DNA of 10,284 nucleotides from an uncultured Variovorax sp. Lineage in GTDB: Bacteria > Pseudomonadota > Gammaproteobacteria > Burkholderiales > Burkholderiaceae. Below, in pieces: positions 1 to 5,469 of this stretch. A program made the translations under genes and the position numbers. The DNA is taken from positions 1-10,284 of the forward strand of contig CAMLCW010000179.1 in NCBI GenBank assembly GCA_946478645.1, given 5' to 3'. Within the stretch, counting starts at the first letter, position 1. Each line of letters begins with the position of its first letter. Under the pieces are notes generated by a model, which worked only from the letters and a program-made list of their open reading frames with translations, was not told where the DNA came from and searched no databases.

Positions 1-34
1 GGAGCTAGTAGGCAGCACGGCAGGCCCCAGGAAT

Positions 35-61
35 AAAGCCAGCTCGTGCGGGCTTTTTTTC
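35..61. terminator. Bidirectional rho-independent terminator at the left edge
   Basis: The arms AAAGCC (35-40) and GGCTTT (51-56) pair. Between them is a partly paired AGC/GCG extension around a TCGT loop, and a run of seven T (54-60) follows on the plus strand. On the minus strand the hairpin is followed by TTTATT, so it can also end the dolP transcript, whose stop codon lies 21 bp away. Its best T-run faces a plus-strand gene that must end left of the window. Bases 1-34 show no gene I can support. Confidence 0.8.
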
Positions 62-81
62 TTGTGGGCGGCAGGTCTGGC

Positions 82-846
82 TCAGCGCACCGGCGACGGC
101 ACCACGCCGCCGGATTGCGATGGCTGCGGCGCGGGCGCCAGCGGCTCCATCGGCGGCAGCGGCACGCGCGACGAGGACGACGGCGGTGCCGCCGAGCCGG
201 CCGGTGCGGGCGAGCCCGTGCCGCCGCGCTGGGCCTGGTTGGCCAGTTCGGCCTCGCTCACGATCTCGACCACCCGCACCACCTTCTGCACGCCCGAGAT
301 GCCGCGCGCGATCTCGGTCGCGCGGTCGGTCTCGCGGCGCGTCGCGATGCCCATCAGGTAGACCACGCCGCGCTCCGTCACCACCTTGAACGAGTTCGCA
401 AAGATATCCTTGGCATCGAGCAGCGAGGCCTTGACCTTGCCGCTGATGAACGTGTCGTTCGAGCGCTCCTGGAAGGTGCTGGGCTGGCCGATGGTGAGCT
501 CGTTCACCACCGAGCGCACGTTGTCCACGCGCTGCACCACCTCTTCGACGCGGCGACGGTCGGCCTCGCTGCCGACGGCGCCCGTCAGCAACACCTGGCG
601 GTTGAAGCTGATGACGGTCACGTACATCTGGTCGTTGGCGATCTCGCGCACGCGCGCGGCGGCGCGCAGCTCGATGCCCTGGTCGTCGAGCTGCGCGCCC
701 GAGCTGCGGCGGTCGGTGGCCACCATGCCCACGCCCACCGCCGCGGCCCCTCCGACCACGAGCGGCACGCAGGCCGAGAGCCCGGCCGTCAGCACGGCGC
801 CCGAGGCGAAGGCGATGGCAAGGCGTTGGAACGGTGTCGTCGTCAT
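82..846 (-). CDS. dolP: DolP-like outer-membrane lipoprotein with two BON domains
   Basis: Predicted 254 aa. An N-terminal signal peptide ends in lipobox LSAC, so Cys26 is the likely lipidated residue; the +2 residue is Val, consistent with sorting to the outer membrane. Next comes a glycine/valine stretch and an ATDRRSSGAQLDD segment very like E. coli DolP (YraP). BON domain 1 covers about residues 45-115 and BON domain 2 about 120-190 (GVVYLMG core). In E. coli the family binds anionic phospholipid and supports outer-membrane integrity. The last 50 or so residues are a Pro/Ser/Ala/Gly-rich tail; E. coli DolP is about 191 aa and lacks it. The ATG overlaps the diaA stop as ATGA, so translation is probably coupled. 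An upstream in-frame start would add 18 residues ahead of a clean signal peptide, so I reject it. Confidence 0.9.
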   Translation of the reverse strand: MTTTPFQRLAIAFASGAVLTAGLSACVPLVVGGAAAVGVGMVATDRRSSGAQLDDQGIELRAAARVREIANDQMYVTVISFNRQVLLTGAVGSEADRRRVEEVVQRVDNVRSVVNELTIGQPSTFQERSNDTFISGKVKASLLDAKDIFANSFKVVTERGVVYLMGIATRRETDRATEIARGISGVQKVVRVVEIVSEAELANQAQRGGTGSPAPAGSAAPPSSSSRVPLPPMEPLAPAPQPSQSGGVVPSPVR

Positions 847-1481
847 GTGGAAGCTTCCTGTTCTCCGAGTAACTGGACATCCACGCCGTCGCACAGGCAA
901 TGCAGTGCGAGCAGGTGGACTTCGTGGATGCGTGCCGCACGCTCGTGCGGCACGCCGATCTGGACATCGGTCTCGCGCAGCGCGCGCCCGATCGCGCCGC
1001 CGGTGCCGCCCATGCCGGCCGCGGCCGCCTGGCCGATACCGGCATTGCCGAGCAGCGCCACCACCGTCATGTCGCGTTCGTGCGCGGCCAACACCGCGGA
1101 GAGCACGGCGGCCGATTGCCCGCTCGCGCTGAGCGCCAGCAGCACGTCGCCGGCCTGGCCGAGCGCGCGCACCTGGCGTGCGAAGCGGTCGGCATCGGCG
1201 GCGTTGGCACTGTCGCCCGCGGGATCGTTGCTGTCCGCCGGCAGCGCGATCGCGGCCAGTTCGGGCCGCTCGCGCTCGAAACGCCCGACGAAATGGGCTG
1301 CGAACTGGGCGGCCAGCAGGCCCGAGACGCCCCCGCCGCAGGCCAGTATCTTGCCGCCGCTGGTGACGCAGGCGAGGATCGCCTGCATCGCTTGCGAGAT
1401 GGATTTACTGAGAACCGGACCGGCCTGGTACTTGAGGTCGGCGCTGTCGATGAAATGTTGCTGAATCCGTTGCTCGAGCAT
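843..1481 (-). CDS. diaA: DiaA-like SIS-domain protein (replication-initiation regulator)
   Basis: Predicted 212 aa, one SIS domain. The N-terminus MLEQRIQQHF resembles E. coli DiaA. Residues 42-80 carry the glycine-rich first sugar-phosphate loop (ILACGGGVSG) followed by RFERERPELAAIAL, nearly the DiaA sequence. Residues 112-124 (GDVLLALSASGQS) give the second Ser-rich loop, and 181-199 (RAARIHEVHLLALHCLCD) the conserved C-terminal helix. DiaA binds DnaA and times initiation at oriC. The related GmhA isomerases share the fold and databases often name this gene phosphoheptose isomerase, but the neighbourhood (yraN before, dolP after) favours DiaA. A Gly-rich stretch near residues 155-165 is extra relative to E. 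coli (196 aa). No Shine-Dalgarno precedes the ATG. The stop overlaps the dolP start by 4 nt. Confidence 0.88.
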   Translation of the reverse strand: MLEQRIQQHFIDSADLKYQAGPVLSKSISQAMQAILACVTSGGKILACGGGVSGLLAAQFAAHFVGRFERERPELAAIALPADSNDPAGDSANAADADRFARQVRALGQAGDVLLALSASGQSAAVLSAVLAAHERDMTVVALLGNAGIGQAAAAGMGGTGGAIGRALRETDVQIGVPHERAARIHEVHLLALHCLCDGVDVQLLGEQEAST

Positions 1482-1567
1482 GGGGGGCGATGATACCGGG
1501 GGGCGCTGAAACAAGACGTTTGCAAGGTGGAGCCGAAGGCGCGCGTTCAGTTCCCCGCAGGCCCGAT

Positions 1568-1936
1568 TCAGCCCGCATCGAAGGCCCCCTGCAGCCAGGT
1601 GATGCGCGCCTCCACCAGCACCACGTCGAAGCGGCACGGCGGCAGCGTGCGCAGCGCGAGGAGATAGTGCCGCGCCGCGAAGACGATGCGCCGCTGCTTG
1701 ATGCCCGTGATGCTGCCGCCCGCGCCGCCGTGCGTGCCGGCGCTGCGCTGCCGCACCTCGACGAACACCAGCGTGCCGTCGCGCGGATCGCGCATGATCA
1801 GGTCGATCTCGCCGCCGCCGCGCCCGGGCGTTCGATAATTGCGTGCCACGAGCACCAGCCCGGCATCCTGGAGGTGCTCGAGCGCGGCGTCTTCCGCCGC
1901 GTCGCCGCGGCGCTTGGTCGTCGTGTGGGTCTTCAT
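1568..1936 (-). CDS. yraN: YraN family protein (UPF0102), nuclease-like fold
   Basis: Predicted 122 aa, the usual length for UPF0102. The characteristic core is visible: RRGDAAEDAALEHL (9-22), ARNYRTPGRGGGEIDLI (31-47) and TLVFVEVRQR (55-64). Glu43, Asp45 and Glu60 sit where the restriction-endonuclease-like ExD...EVK active site would be; here the last motif reads EVR rather than the common EVK. A biochemical role is not firmly established for the family, so nuclease activity is an inference from the fold. GGGAG lies about 7 nt before the ATG, which fixes this start. The gene is divergent from rsmI with 54 bp between, and 86 bp upstream of diaA on the same strand, so the three minus-strand genes probably form one transcription unit. 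Confidence 0.9.
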   Translation of the reverse strand: MKTHTTTKRRGDAAEDAALEHLQDAGLVLVARNYRTPGRGGGEIDLIMRDPRDGTLVFVEVRQRSAGTHGGAGGSITGIKQRRIVFAARHYLLALRTLPPCRFDVVLVEARITWLQGAFDAG

Positions 1937-1979
1937 GCTTGCTCCCTGCCGGCTCTTGTTCTTTGTTTGTAGCGTCTTC

Positions 1980-1990
1980 GGAGAAACCCA
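1980..1990 (+). promoter_or_regulatory. Ribosome binding site deciding the TTG start of rsmI
   Basis: GGAG at 1980-1983 is followed by a 7-nt spacer and the TTG at 1991. No in-frame ATG lies between this site and the conserved GTLYIVATPIGNL core, so TTG is the best start. Confidence 0.7.
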
Positions 1991-2947
1991 TTGGCTTCAC
2001 TCGCACCCGCGTCCTTCGGCGCCTCCCTCGCGGCCGCGCAAGACGCCTCGGGTGCGCAGCATTATCCGGAAGGCACGCTCTACATCGTGGCCACGCCCAT
2101 CGGCAACCTGGCCGACATCACGCTGCGCGCGCTGCATGTGCTGCAGCTCGTGGACACGCTCGCCTGCGAGGACACGCGCCACACCCAGGGCTTGCTGCGC
2201 GCCTACGGCATCGACCGGCCTTCGGCACGCCTCGTGGCGCTGCACCAGCACAACGAGGCCGAGGCGGCGCAGGCCGTCGTCGCACGGCTGGCCCAGGGCG
2301 AGCGCGTGGCCTACGTGAGCGATGCCGGCACGCCCGGCGTCAGCGATCCTGGCGCGCGGCTCGTGGCCGCCGTGCGCGCGGCCGGGCTGCGCGTGCTGCC
2401 GCTGCCCGGTGCGAGCAGCGTCACCACGCTCATCAGTGCGGCCGGGCTGGTCGCCGATGGCGGCGACGCGGGCTCGGGCAGCAGCGCCTTCGTCTTTGCC
2501 GGCTTCCTGCCGAGCAAGGCCGGCGAGCGCGACACCGCCGTGCAGGCGCTCGCGCAGGAGCCGCGCGCCGTGCTGCTGCTGGAGGCGCCGCACCGCATCG
2601 AGGCGCTGGCACGCGCGCTCGCCGTGCTCGGCGTGCGGCCCGTCACCGTCGGCCGCGAGCTCACCAAACAGTTCGAGGAAATCGCGACCGTGCCGGCCGG
2701 CGCCCTGGCCGACTGGTTCTCGGCCGACCGCGACCGCACGCGCGGCGAGTTCGCGCTGGTGCTGCACCCCGTGGCTGCGAGCGGCAGCGAGGCCGGCCAC
2801 GCCGAGGGCGAGCGCGTGCTGCGGCTGCTGCTGGCCGAGCTGCCGGTCAAGACCGCGGTGCGGCTCACTTCGGAGATCAGCGGCGCCCCGCGGAATGCGC
2901 TCTACGAGGCGGCGCTGCGCATGCGCAAGGATGCCGAGGCCGACTGA
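1991..2947 (+). CDS. rsmI: 16S rRNA (cytidine-1402-2'-O)-methyltransferase RsmI
   Basis: Predicted 318 aa, tetrapyrrole-methylase (SAM-dependent) superfamily. RsmI 2'-O-methylates C1402 in the 16S decoding centre, in the cytoplasm. Diagnostic motifs in order: LYIVATPIGNLADITLRAL (30-48), CEDTRHT (59-65), YVSDAGTPGVSDPG (108-121), PLPGASSVTTLISAAGL (137-153), FAGFLPSK (169-176), LEAPHRIEAL (198-207) and GRELTKQFEE further on. The protein is longer than the 286-aa E. coli enzyme: it has about 26 residues before the core and a short Gly/Ser-rich insert (157-164) just before FAGFLPSK. Translation starts at TTG, supported by the GGAG site. It is divergent from yraN, as expected for this locus, and converges with the GST gene 9 bp after its stop. 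Confidence 0.95.
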   Translation: MASLAPASFGASLAAAQDASGAQHYPEGTLYIVATPIGNLADITLRALHVLQLVDTLACEDTRHTQGLLRAYGIDRPSARLVALHQHNEAEAAQAVVARLAQGERVAYVSDAGTPGVSDPGARLVAAVRAAGLRVLPLPGASSVTTLISAAGLVADGGDAGSGSSAFVFAGFLPSKAGERDTAVQALAQEPRAVLLLEAPHRIEALARALAVLGVRPVTVGRELTKQFEEIATVPAGALADWFSADRDRTRGEFALVLHPVAASGSEAGHAEGERVLRLLLAELPVKTAVRLTSEISGAPRNALYEAALRMRKDAEAD

Positions 2948-2949
2948 AA

Positions 2950-2962
2950 GGCTGACTCAGCC
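2950..2962. terminator. Short palindrome between convergent rsmI and GST stops
   Basis: GGCTGA-C-TCAGCC is a perfect 13-bp palindrome that includes the GST stop codon. It could fold as a 4-bp stem with a 5-nt loop. The minus-strand copy is followed only by TTTC and the plus-strand copy by no T-run, so it is a weak terminator candidate at best. Confidence 0.25.
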
Positions 2963-3685
2963 GTCGAGCTCTGCGTAGCGCCTGAAGATCCCGTCTTCGT
3001 TGAACGCAATGCGGCGCGGGCTCTGCAGGTACGCGCGCACGCGCTGGCGGCGCTTGATGTTCTCGTGCAGCTTGCCCACTGCCGGCGTGGCCGCCAGCGC
3101 CTTGGCGGCCGACTTCGGAAAGGCATAGCGCAGGCCGTCGACCAGCTGGAACAGCGACAGGTCGGCATAGGTCAGCACATCGCCCACCAGGTGCGACGAC
3201 CCCGCGGGATTGCGCTGCAGCACCCGCTCGAACCAGTTCAGGTACTTGGGGATCCGCTCTTCGCGGAAAGCCCGCGCGCGCTGCACGGCCGCGTCGCGCT
3301 GGTCTTCGTAGTAGGCGCCGGTGGAGATCGGATGGTGCGTGTCGTGTGCCTCGGCCACCGCGTCCGCCACCGTGAGCTGCAGCTGATGCGTCCACAGCCC
3401 GTCCGATTCGCCCACCCCCGCGAGCCCCAGCCGCGGCCCCAGGTAGAGCAGGATCGCGGCGGTCTGCCCGACCACGATGTCGCCGTCGATCAGGAACGGC
3501 GGCGCGAAGGCGGGGCGCACGAGGCCGGGGTCGTCGAGCCGCTGCGCCAGCGCGGATCCGCCGCCGCCCTGGGCTTCGGGGAGCCGGGCCACGTCCACGT
3601 AGTCCGCACCGGCCGCCTCGAGCGCGAGCCGCACGAATTCGCCTCGGCCCTGGATCGTGGGCCAATAGTGAAGTTGGTAGGTCAT
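2957..3685 (-). CDS. Glutathione S-transferase, Tyr-type (alpha/mu/pi/sigma-like)
   Basis: Predicted 242 aa. The N-terminal thioredoxin-fold domain (about 1-85) begins LHYWPTIQGRGEFVRLAL, where Tyr7 matches the catalytic tyrosine of pi/sigma-type GSTs (YFPVRGR in pi). Residues 62-75 (PPFLIDGDIVVGQT) hold the cis-proline and the Gln-Thr pair that binds the gamma-glutamyl part of glutathione. The C-terminal all-helical domain (about 95-242) includes GDVLTYADLSLFQLVDGL, the usual N-capping and hydrophobic staple region. The enzyme would conjugate or isomerise electrophiles with glutathione in the cytoplasm; the substrate cannot be read from sequence. No good Shine-Dalgarno precedes the ATG, so the start is less sure than the reading frame. 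It is probably a single-gene unit, convergent with rsmI. Confidence 0.88.
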   Translation of the reverse strand: MTYQLHYWPTIQGRGEFVRLALEAAGADYVDVARLPEAQGGGGSALAQRLDDPGLVRPAFAPPFLIDGDIVVGQTAAILLYLGPRLGLAGVGESDGLWTHQLQLTVADAVAEAHDTHHPISTGAYYEDQRDAAVQRARAFREERIPKYLNWFERVLQRNPAGSSHLVGDVLTYADLSLFQLVDGLRYAFPKSAAKALAATPAVGKLHENIKRRQRVRAYLQSPRRIAFNEDGIFRRYAELDG

Positions 3686-3875
3686 GCGGGCATGGTGTCA
3701 GGCCCGGTGCGGCGCTGCAACGGGGGGCTCCGAGGCCCTTGGTAAGCGGCGGGCGCAACAGCGTGAAAGGACAAGGGCTGCTGTCCGCGCGTGCGGCTTC
3801 GCCTTTCCGTGATGACGGCCGTGAGCAAATTCGCAAATCTCGCCATCAAGCACCGACGGCTGAACGTACTCGTCC
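3686..3875. other. Intergenic stretch, left edge of the lower-GC segment
   Basis: No supportable gene. Composition changes here from the GC-rich GST gene (third positions mostly G/C) to the 55-60% GC segment that carries the toxin-antitoxin genes, with the change at about 3780-3830. An open frame across 3682-3879 on the minus strand has an Arg/Pro-rich translation with no recognisable domain. I see no integrase, insertion-sequence end or tRNA fragment. Confidence 0.4.
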
Positions 3876-4058
3876 TCACTTCGCATCGTCAATGTCAACC
3901 TCCAGTTCTCGGCCCATCGTGGCAGGCCGGTCACTTTCTGTGGACTCGATCATCCGGAGGAAAGGCTGTGCCAAAAGGTTCAGCCAACTCCAAATGACTC
4001 CAAAGATGCCGATCGCCCAGAAGAGAGCGACAGTGATGATGAGCGCGTCCAGGAGCAC
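3876..4058 (-). CDS. Small hypothetical membrane protein downstream of the toxin
   Basis: Predicted 60 aa from a GTG start. Residues 4-34 (LDALIITVALFWAIGIFG, then VIWSWLNLLAQPF) form one long or two short hydrophobic segments, followed by a charged tail rich in Glu and Asp. That is the profile of an inner-membrane microprotein. I recognise no family. It lies in the same frame as the toxin gene: the toxin TAG (4071-4073) is followed by four sense codons and then this GTG, with no other stop. No Shine-Dalgarno is evident before GTG, so if it is made it may depend on coupling or on TAG readthrough. It could also be a chance open frame or the decayed remainder of a longer protein. The hydrophobic profile and conserved low-GC context make me lean towards real. 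Confidence 0.5.
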   Translation of the reverse strand: MLLDALIITVALFWAIGIFGVIWSWLNLLAQPFLRMIESTESDRPATMGRELEVDIDDAK

Positions 4059-4070
4059 CGCAGCCGCCGT

Positions 4071-4484
4071 CTAGAGTTTGATCGCTTGAAACTTGGCGCT
4101 GGCGGAATGTGGCCAAGGCACCCGAAAGGCGCCGGCGGCGACGAGCCGCGATTGCTCAAGAATTTGGGGCCACCAGCGAACGAGGCGCTCGCATTGCGTC
4201 CAGTAATTCTGTTTCGACCACTGCGGATCAAGCACGAACACCGTGTGCCCCGAACGACGCAGAGCCTCGCGTTCGGCGTCGTGCCCCTTTTTGAACCGAT
4301 CGATGGAAAGAATGCACCATGGGCCCGTCTCGTTGAGTCGCTCGATCCAAACCACGTCGGGCGTGTTGCGGGGAGACAAGTCGCTCAGGTGCTTGATCTC
4401 GACGACGTCGGAAACGATCCCCGACATGCCTCCAATGCCGCGCGCCATGTGCGGGGAGAGGTTGTTGTCGAAAAAGAACTTCAA
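4071..4484 (-). CDS. PIN-like toxin of VapC45 type
   Basis: Predicted 137 aa. The N-terminus MKFFFDNNLSPHMARGI is typical of the VapC45/PIN-like proteins: the first acidic residue of the metal site is Asp6, with further candidates Asp43 (TPDVVWIERL), Asp62 (ILSIDRF) and Glu71/Glu73. The PIN fold is a Mg-dependent ribonuclease; toxins of this group cut RNA, but the target here is unknown. The start is TTG and overlaps the antitoxin stop as TTGA, with GGAA a few bases upstream. This TTG start gives the correct family N-terminus. The antitoxin gene lies directly upstream, so the toxin should be made only after it, in lower amount. The C-terminal 20 residues are not part of the motif region. The segment is lower in GC than its flanks. 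Confidence 0.82.
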   Translation of the reverse strand: MKFFFDNNLSPHMARGIGGMSGIVSDVVEIKHLSDLSPRNTPDVVWIERLNETGPWCILSIDRFKKGHDAEREALRRSGHTVFVLDPQWSKQNYWTQCERLVRWWPQILEQSRLVAAGAFRVPWPHSASAKFQAIKL

Positions 4485-5179
4485 CTTCCGAAGGACTGCT
4501 CGAAGCGCACCGCTGCATCGACCGTGCGTGGCGAGATGTCAAAGATGCGGGCGACCGCCTTGTTGTCGCGGTGTTCGGCCAGATACGACGCATAGAGGGT
4601 ATCGGTCGGAATGCTCGCATCGCTGACGATGGGTGAACCGAATTGCCGAGCAGGATCGAGGACGATCGCTTTATGGTCGTTGCCGAGTGGGTACCAGCGG
4701 CGGGCCCTGTTGCCGTCGTACTCGATACCGGCATAGAGCGACGGCTTGATGATTTCTGAGAAGACGAACTGCCGCTTTAGTGGGTCGAGCATCTTTTTCT
4801 CGCCACTCTTGGCGACAGCCTCGATGAAGATGCGTTTGCCGTCAGTACGGAAGCGTTTGGCGGTCAGCGGGTAATCGATGCCGAACTGCTCGCGAGCCGC
4901 GTCAACAGTGGCGCGAATCACCGGAATCGCAACACCATGCCGCACGAATGCGTTCACTAGGCGAAGTTCCAGCAGGTCATGGAAACCGATCACTGGGTCC
5001 GGCAGGTCGGCATCAGCGAGTTGGCTCTTCCACAGCGGCGGAGAAAACCGGCGTTCGCCACGCTCCTGGCGCTCGTAGCCCAGCATCCAGCGGCGCACGG
5101 CGCGGCGATCTGCGCCCGTCAAGCGGGCGGCTTGTCCGAGGGTGTACAGGCCTGTGCCGAGAATGCTCATTTGCGCCAT
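4481..5179 (-). CDS. DUF433 / HTH antitoxin of VapB45 type
   Basis: Predicted 232 aa. Residues 8-36 (GTGLYTLGQAARLTG, then RRAVRRWMLGYE) form a MerR-like helix-turn-helix. The middle (about 60-170) carries VIGFHDLLELRLVNAFVRHG and GIDYPLTAKRFRTDGKRIF, common to this antitoxin group. The C-terminus (about 175-228: FGSPIVSDASIPTDTLYASY, then KAVARIFDISPRTVDAAVRFE) is a DUF433 domain, the toxin-binding half in VapB45 (Rv2018 is the M. tuberculosis example). It should neutralise the adjacent PIN-like toxin and repress its own promoter. Two starts are possible, ATG at 5179 and ATG at 5170 (MSILGTG); neither has a clear Shine-Dalgarno. The two start codons sit in a near-repeat, GCAAAATG and GCAAATG. 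Confidence 0.85.
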   Translation of the reverse strand: MAQMSILGTGLYTLGQAARLTGADRRAVRRWMLGYERQERGERRFSPPLWKSQLADADLPDPVIGFHDLLELRLVNAFVRHGVAIPVIRATVDAAREQFGIDYPLTAKRFRTDGKRIFIEAVAKSGEKKMLDPLKRQFVFSEIIKPSLYAGIEYDGNRARRWYPLGNDHKAIVLDPARQFGSPIVSDASIPTDTLYASYLAEHRDNKAVARIFDISPRTVDAAVRFEQSFGS

Positions 5180-5304
5180 TTTGCACTGTCGAGTCCGGAC
5201 CCACCGCCCAGGGTCGCCGTGCGCAATCGCCCCTGAACATCCTCAGGATCGACGCCACTCACGCAGCCCGCGCGGCGACGGGCAATCCGCTGGTTTTCAG
5301 AAGG
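5180..5304. other. Intergenic region upstream of the antitoxin gene
   Basis: No gene seen. It should hold the toxin-antitoxin promoter, but I find no convincing -10/-35 pair. The 8-bp palindrome GTCCGGAC (5193-5200), 13 nt before the ATG, is the only symmetric element and a weak operator candidate. Confidence 0.35.
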
Positions 5305-5347
5305 GAAAGAAAAAACCCGGCAGAGCACAGTGCTCTACCGGGTTTTA
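5305..5347 (-). terminator. Strong terminator of the tRNA-Arg gene
   Basis: The arms are CCCGG-C-AGAGCAC (5316-5328) and GTGCTCT-A-CCGGG (5330-5342), pairing with one internal C/A mismatch around a tight loop. In the minus direction the stem is followed by TTTTTT (5310-5315) and more T-rich sequence, a textbook intrinsic terminator five bases after the tRNA 3' end. The plus-strand side has TTTT (5343-5346), so it may also act in the other direction. Confidence 0.9.
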
Positions 5348-5351
5348 TATT

Positions 5352-5426
5352 TGGTCCCGCCGCCAGGAATCGAACCTGGATCTCAGCCTTCGGAGGGCCG
5401 AATTCTATCCGTTGAAATACAGCGAG
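5352..5426 (-). tRNA. tRNA-Arg, anticodon CCG
   Basis: The 75-nt cloverleaf reads on the minus strand. Acceptor CTCGCTG pairs with CGGCGGG (two G-U pairs), the discriminator is A, and CCA is encoded (5352-5354). The D loop is AACGGATA with A14 and GG. The anticodon stem CGGCC/GGCTG encloses CTCCGAA, anticodon CCG at 5391-5393, decoding CGG. The T arm is CCAGG-TTCGATT-CCTGG. The D stem has a T10-T25 mismatch where G10-C25 is usual. Its own terminator follows at once. A GATAAT at 5459-5464 (minus) could be the -10 element, 32 nt upstream, without a good -35. Confidence 0.92.
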
Positions 5427-5469
5427 AGATTTGGTTTCCGGCAGAACCGGAGCCTCGGATTATCGCCTA

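Noticed and set aside
5..1464. Long open frames on both strands over dolP and diaA (5-1045 minus, 46-1464 plus, 386-1132 plus, 900-1493 plus)
   Set aside because: Arg/Ala/His-rich translations without domains, overlapping two recognised genes; expected in DNA with about 70% GC.
1482..2006. N-terminal extension of diaA back to 2006
   Set aside because: It runs through yraN in another frame and reads as Arg/Ala-rich noise; the DiaA-like N-terminus begins at 1481.
3682..3879. Minus-strand 65-codon frame upstream of the GST gene
   Set aside because: Low-complexity Arg/Pro-rich sequence, no domain and no ribosome binding site.
3739..4595. Plus-strand frames opposite the small membrane gene and the toxin (3739-4074, 4086-4595)
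   Set aside because: No recognisable domain; the minus-strand frames have family motifs or a coherent hydrophobic profile.
3690..5351. Second copy of the tRNA-Arg 3' end (att site), integrase or insertion sequence
   Set aside because: Read by eye for TGGTCCCGCC and the T-arm sequence and for integrase-like frames; none found, so no mobile element is called.
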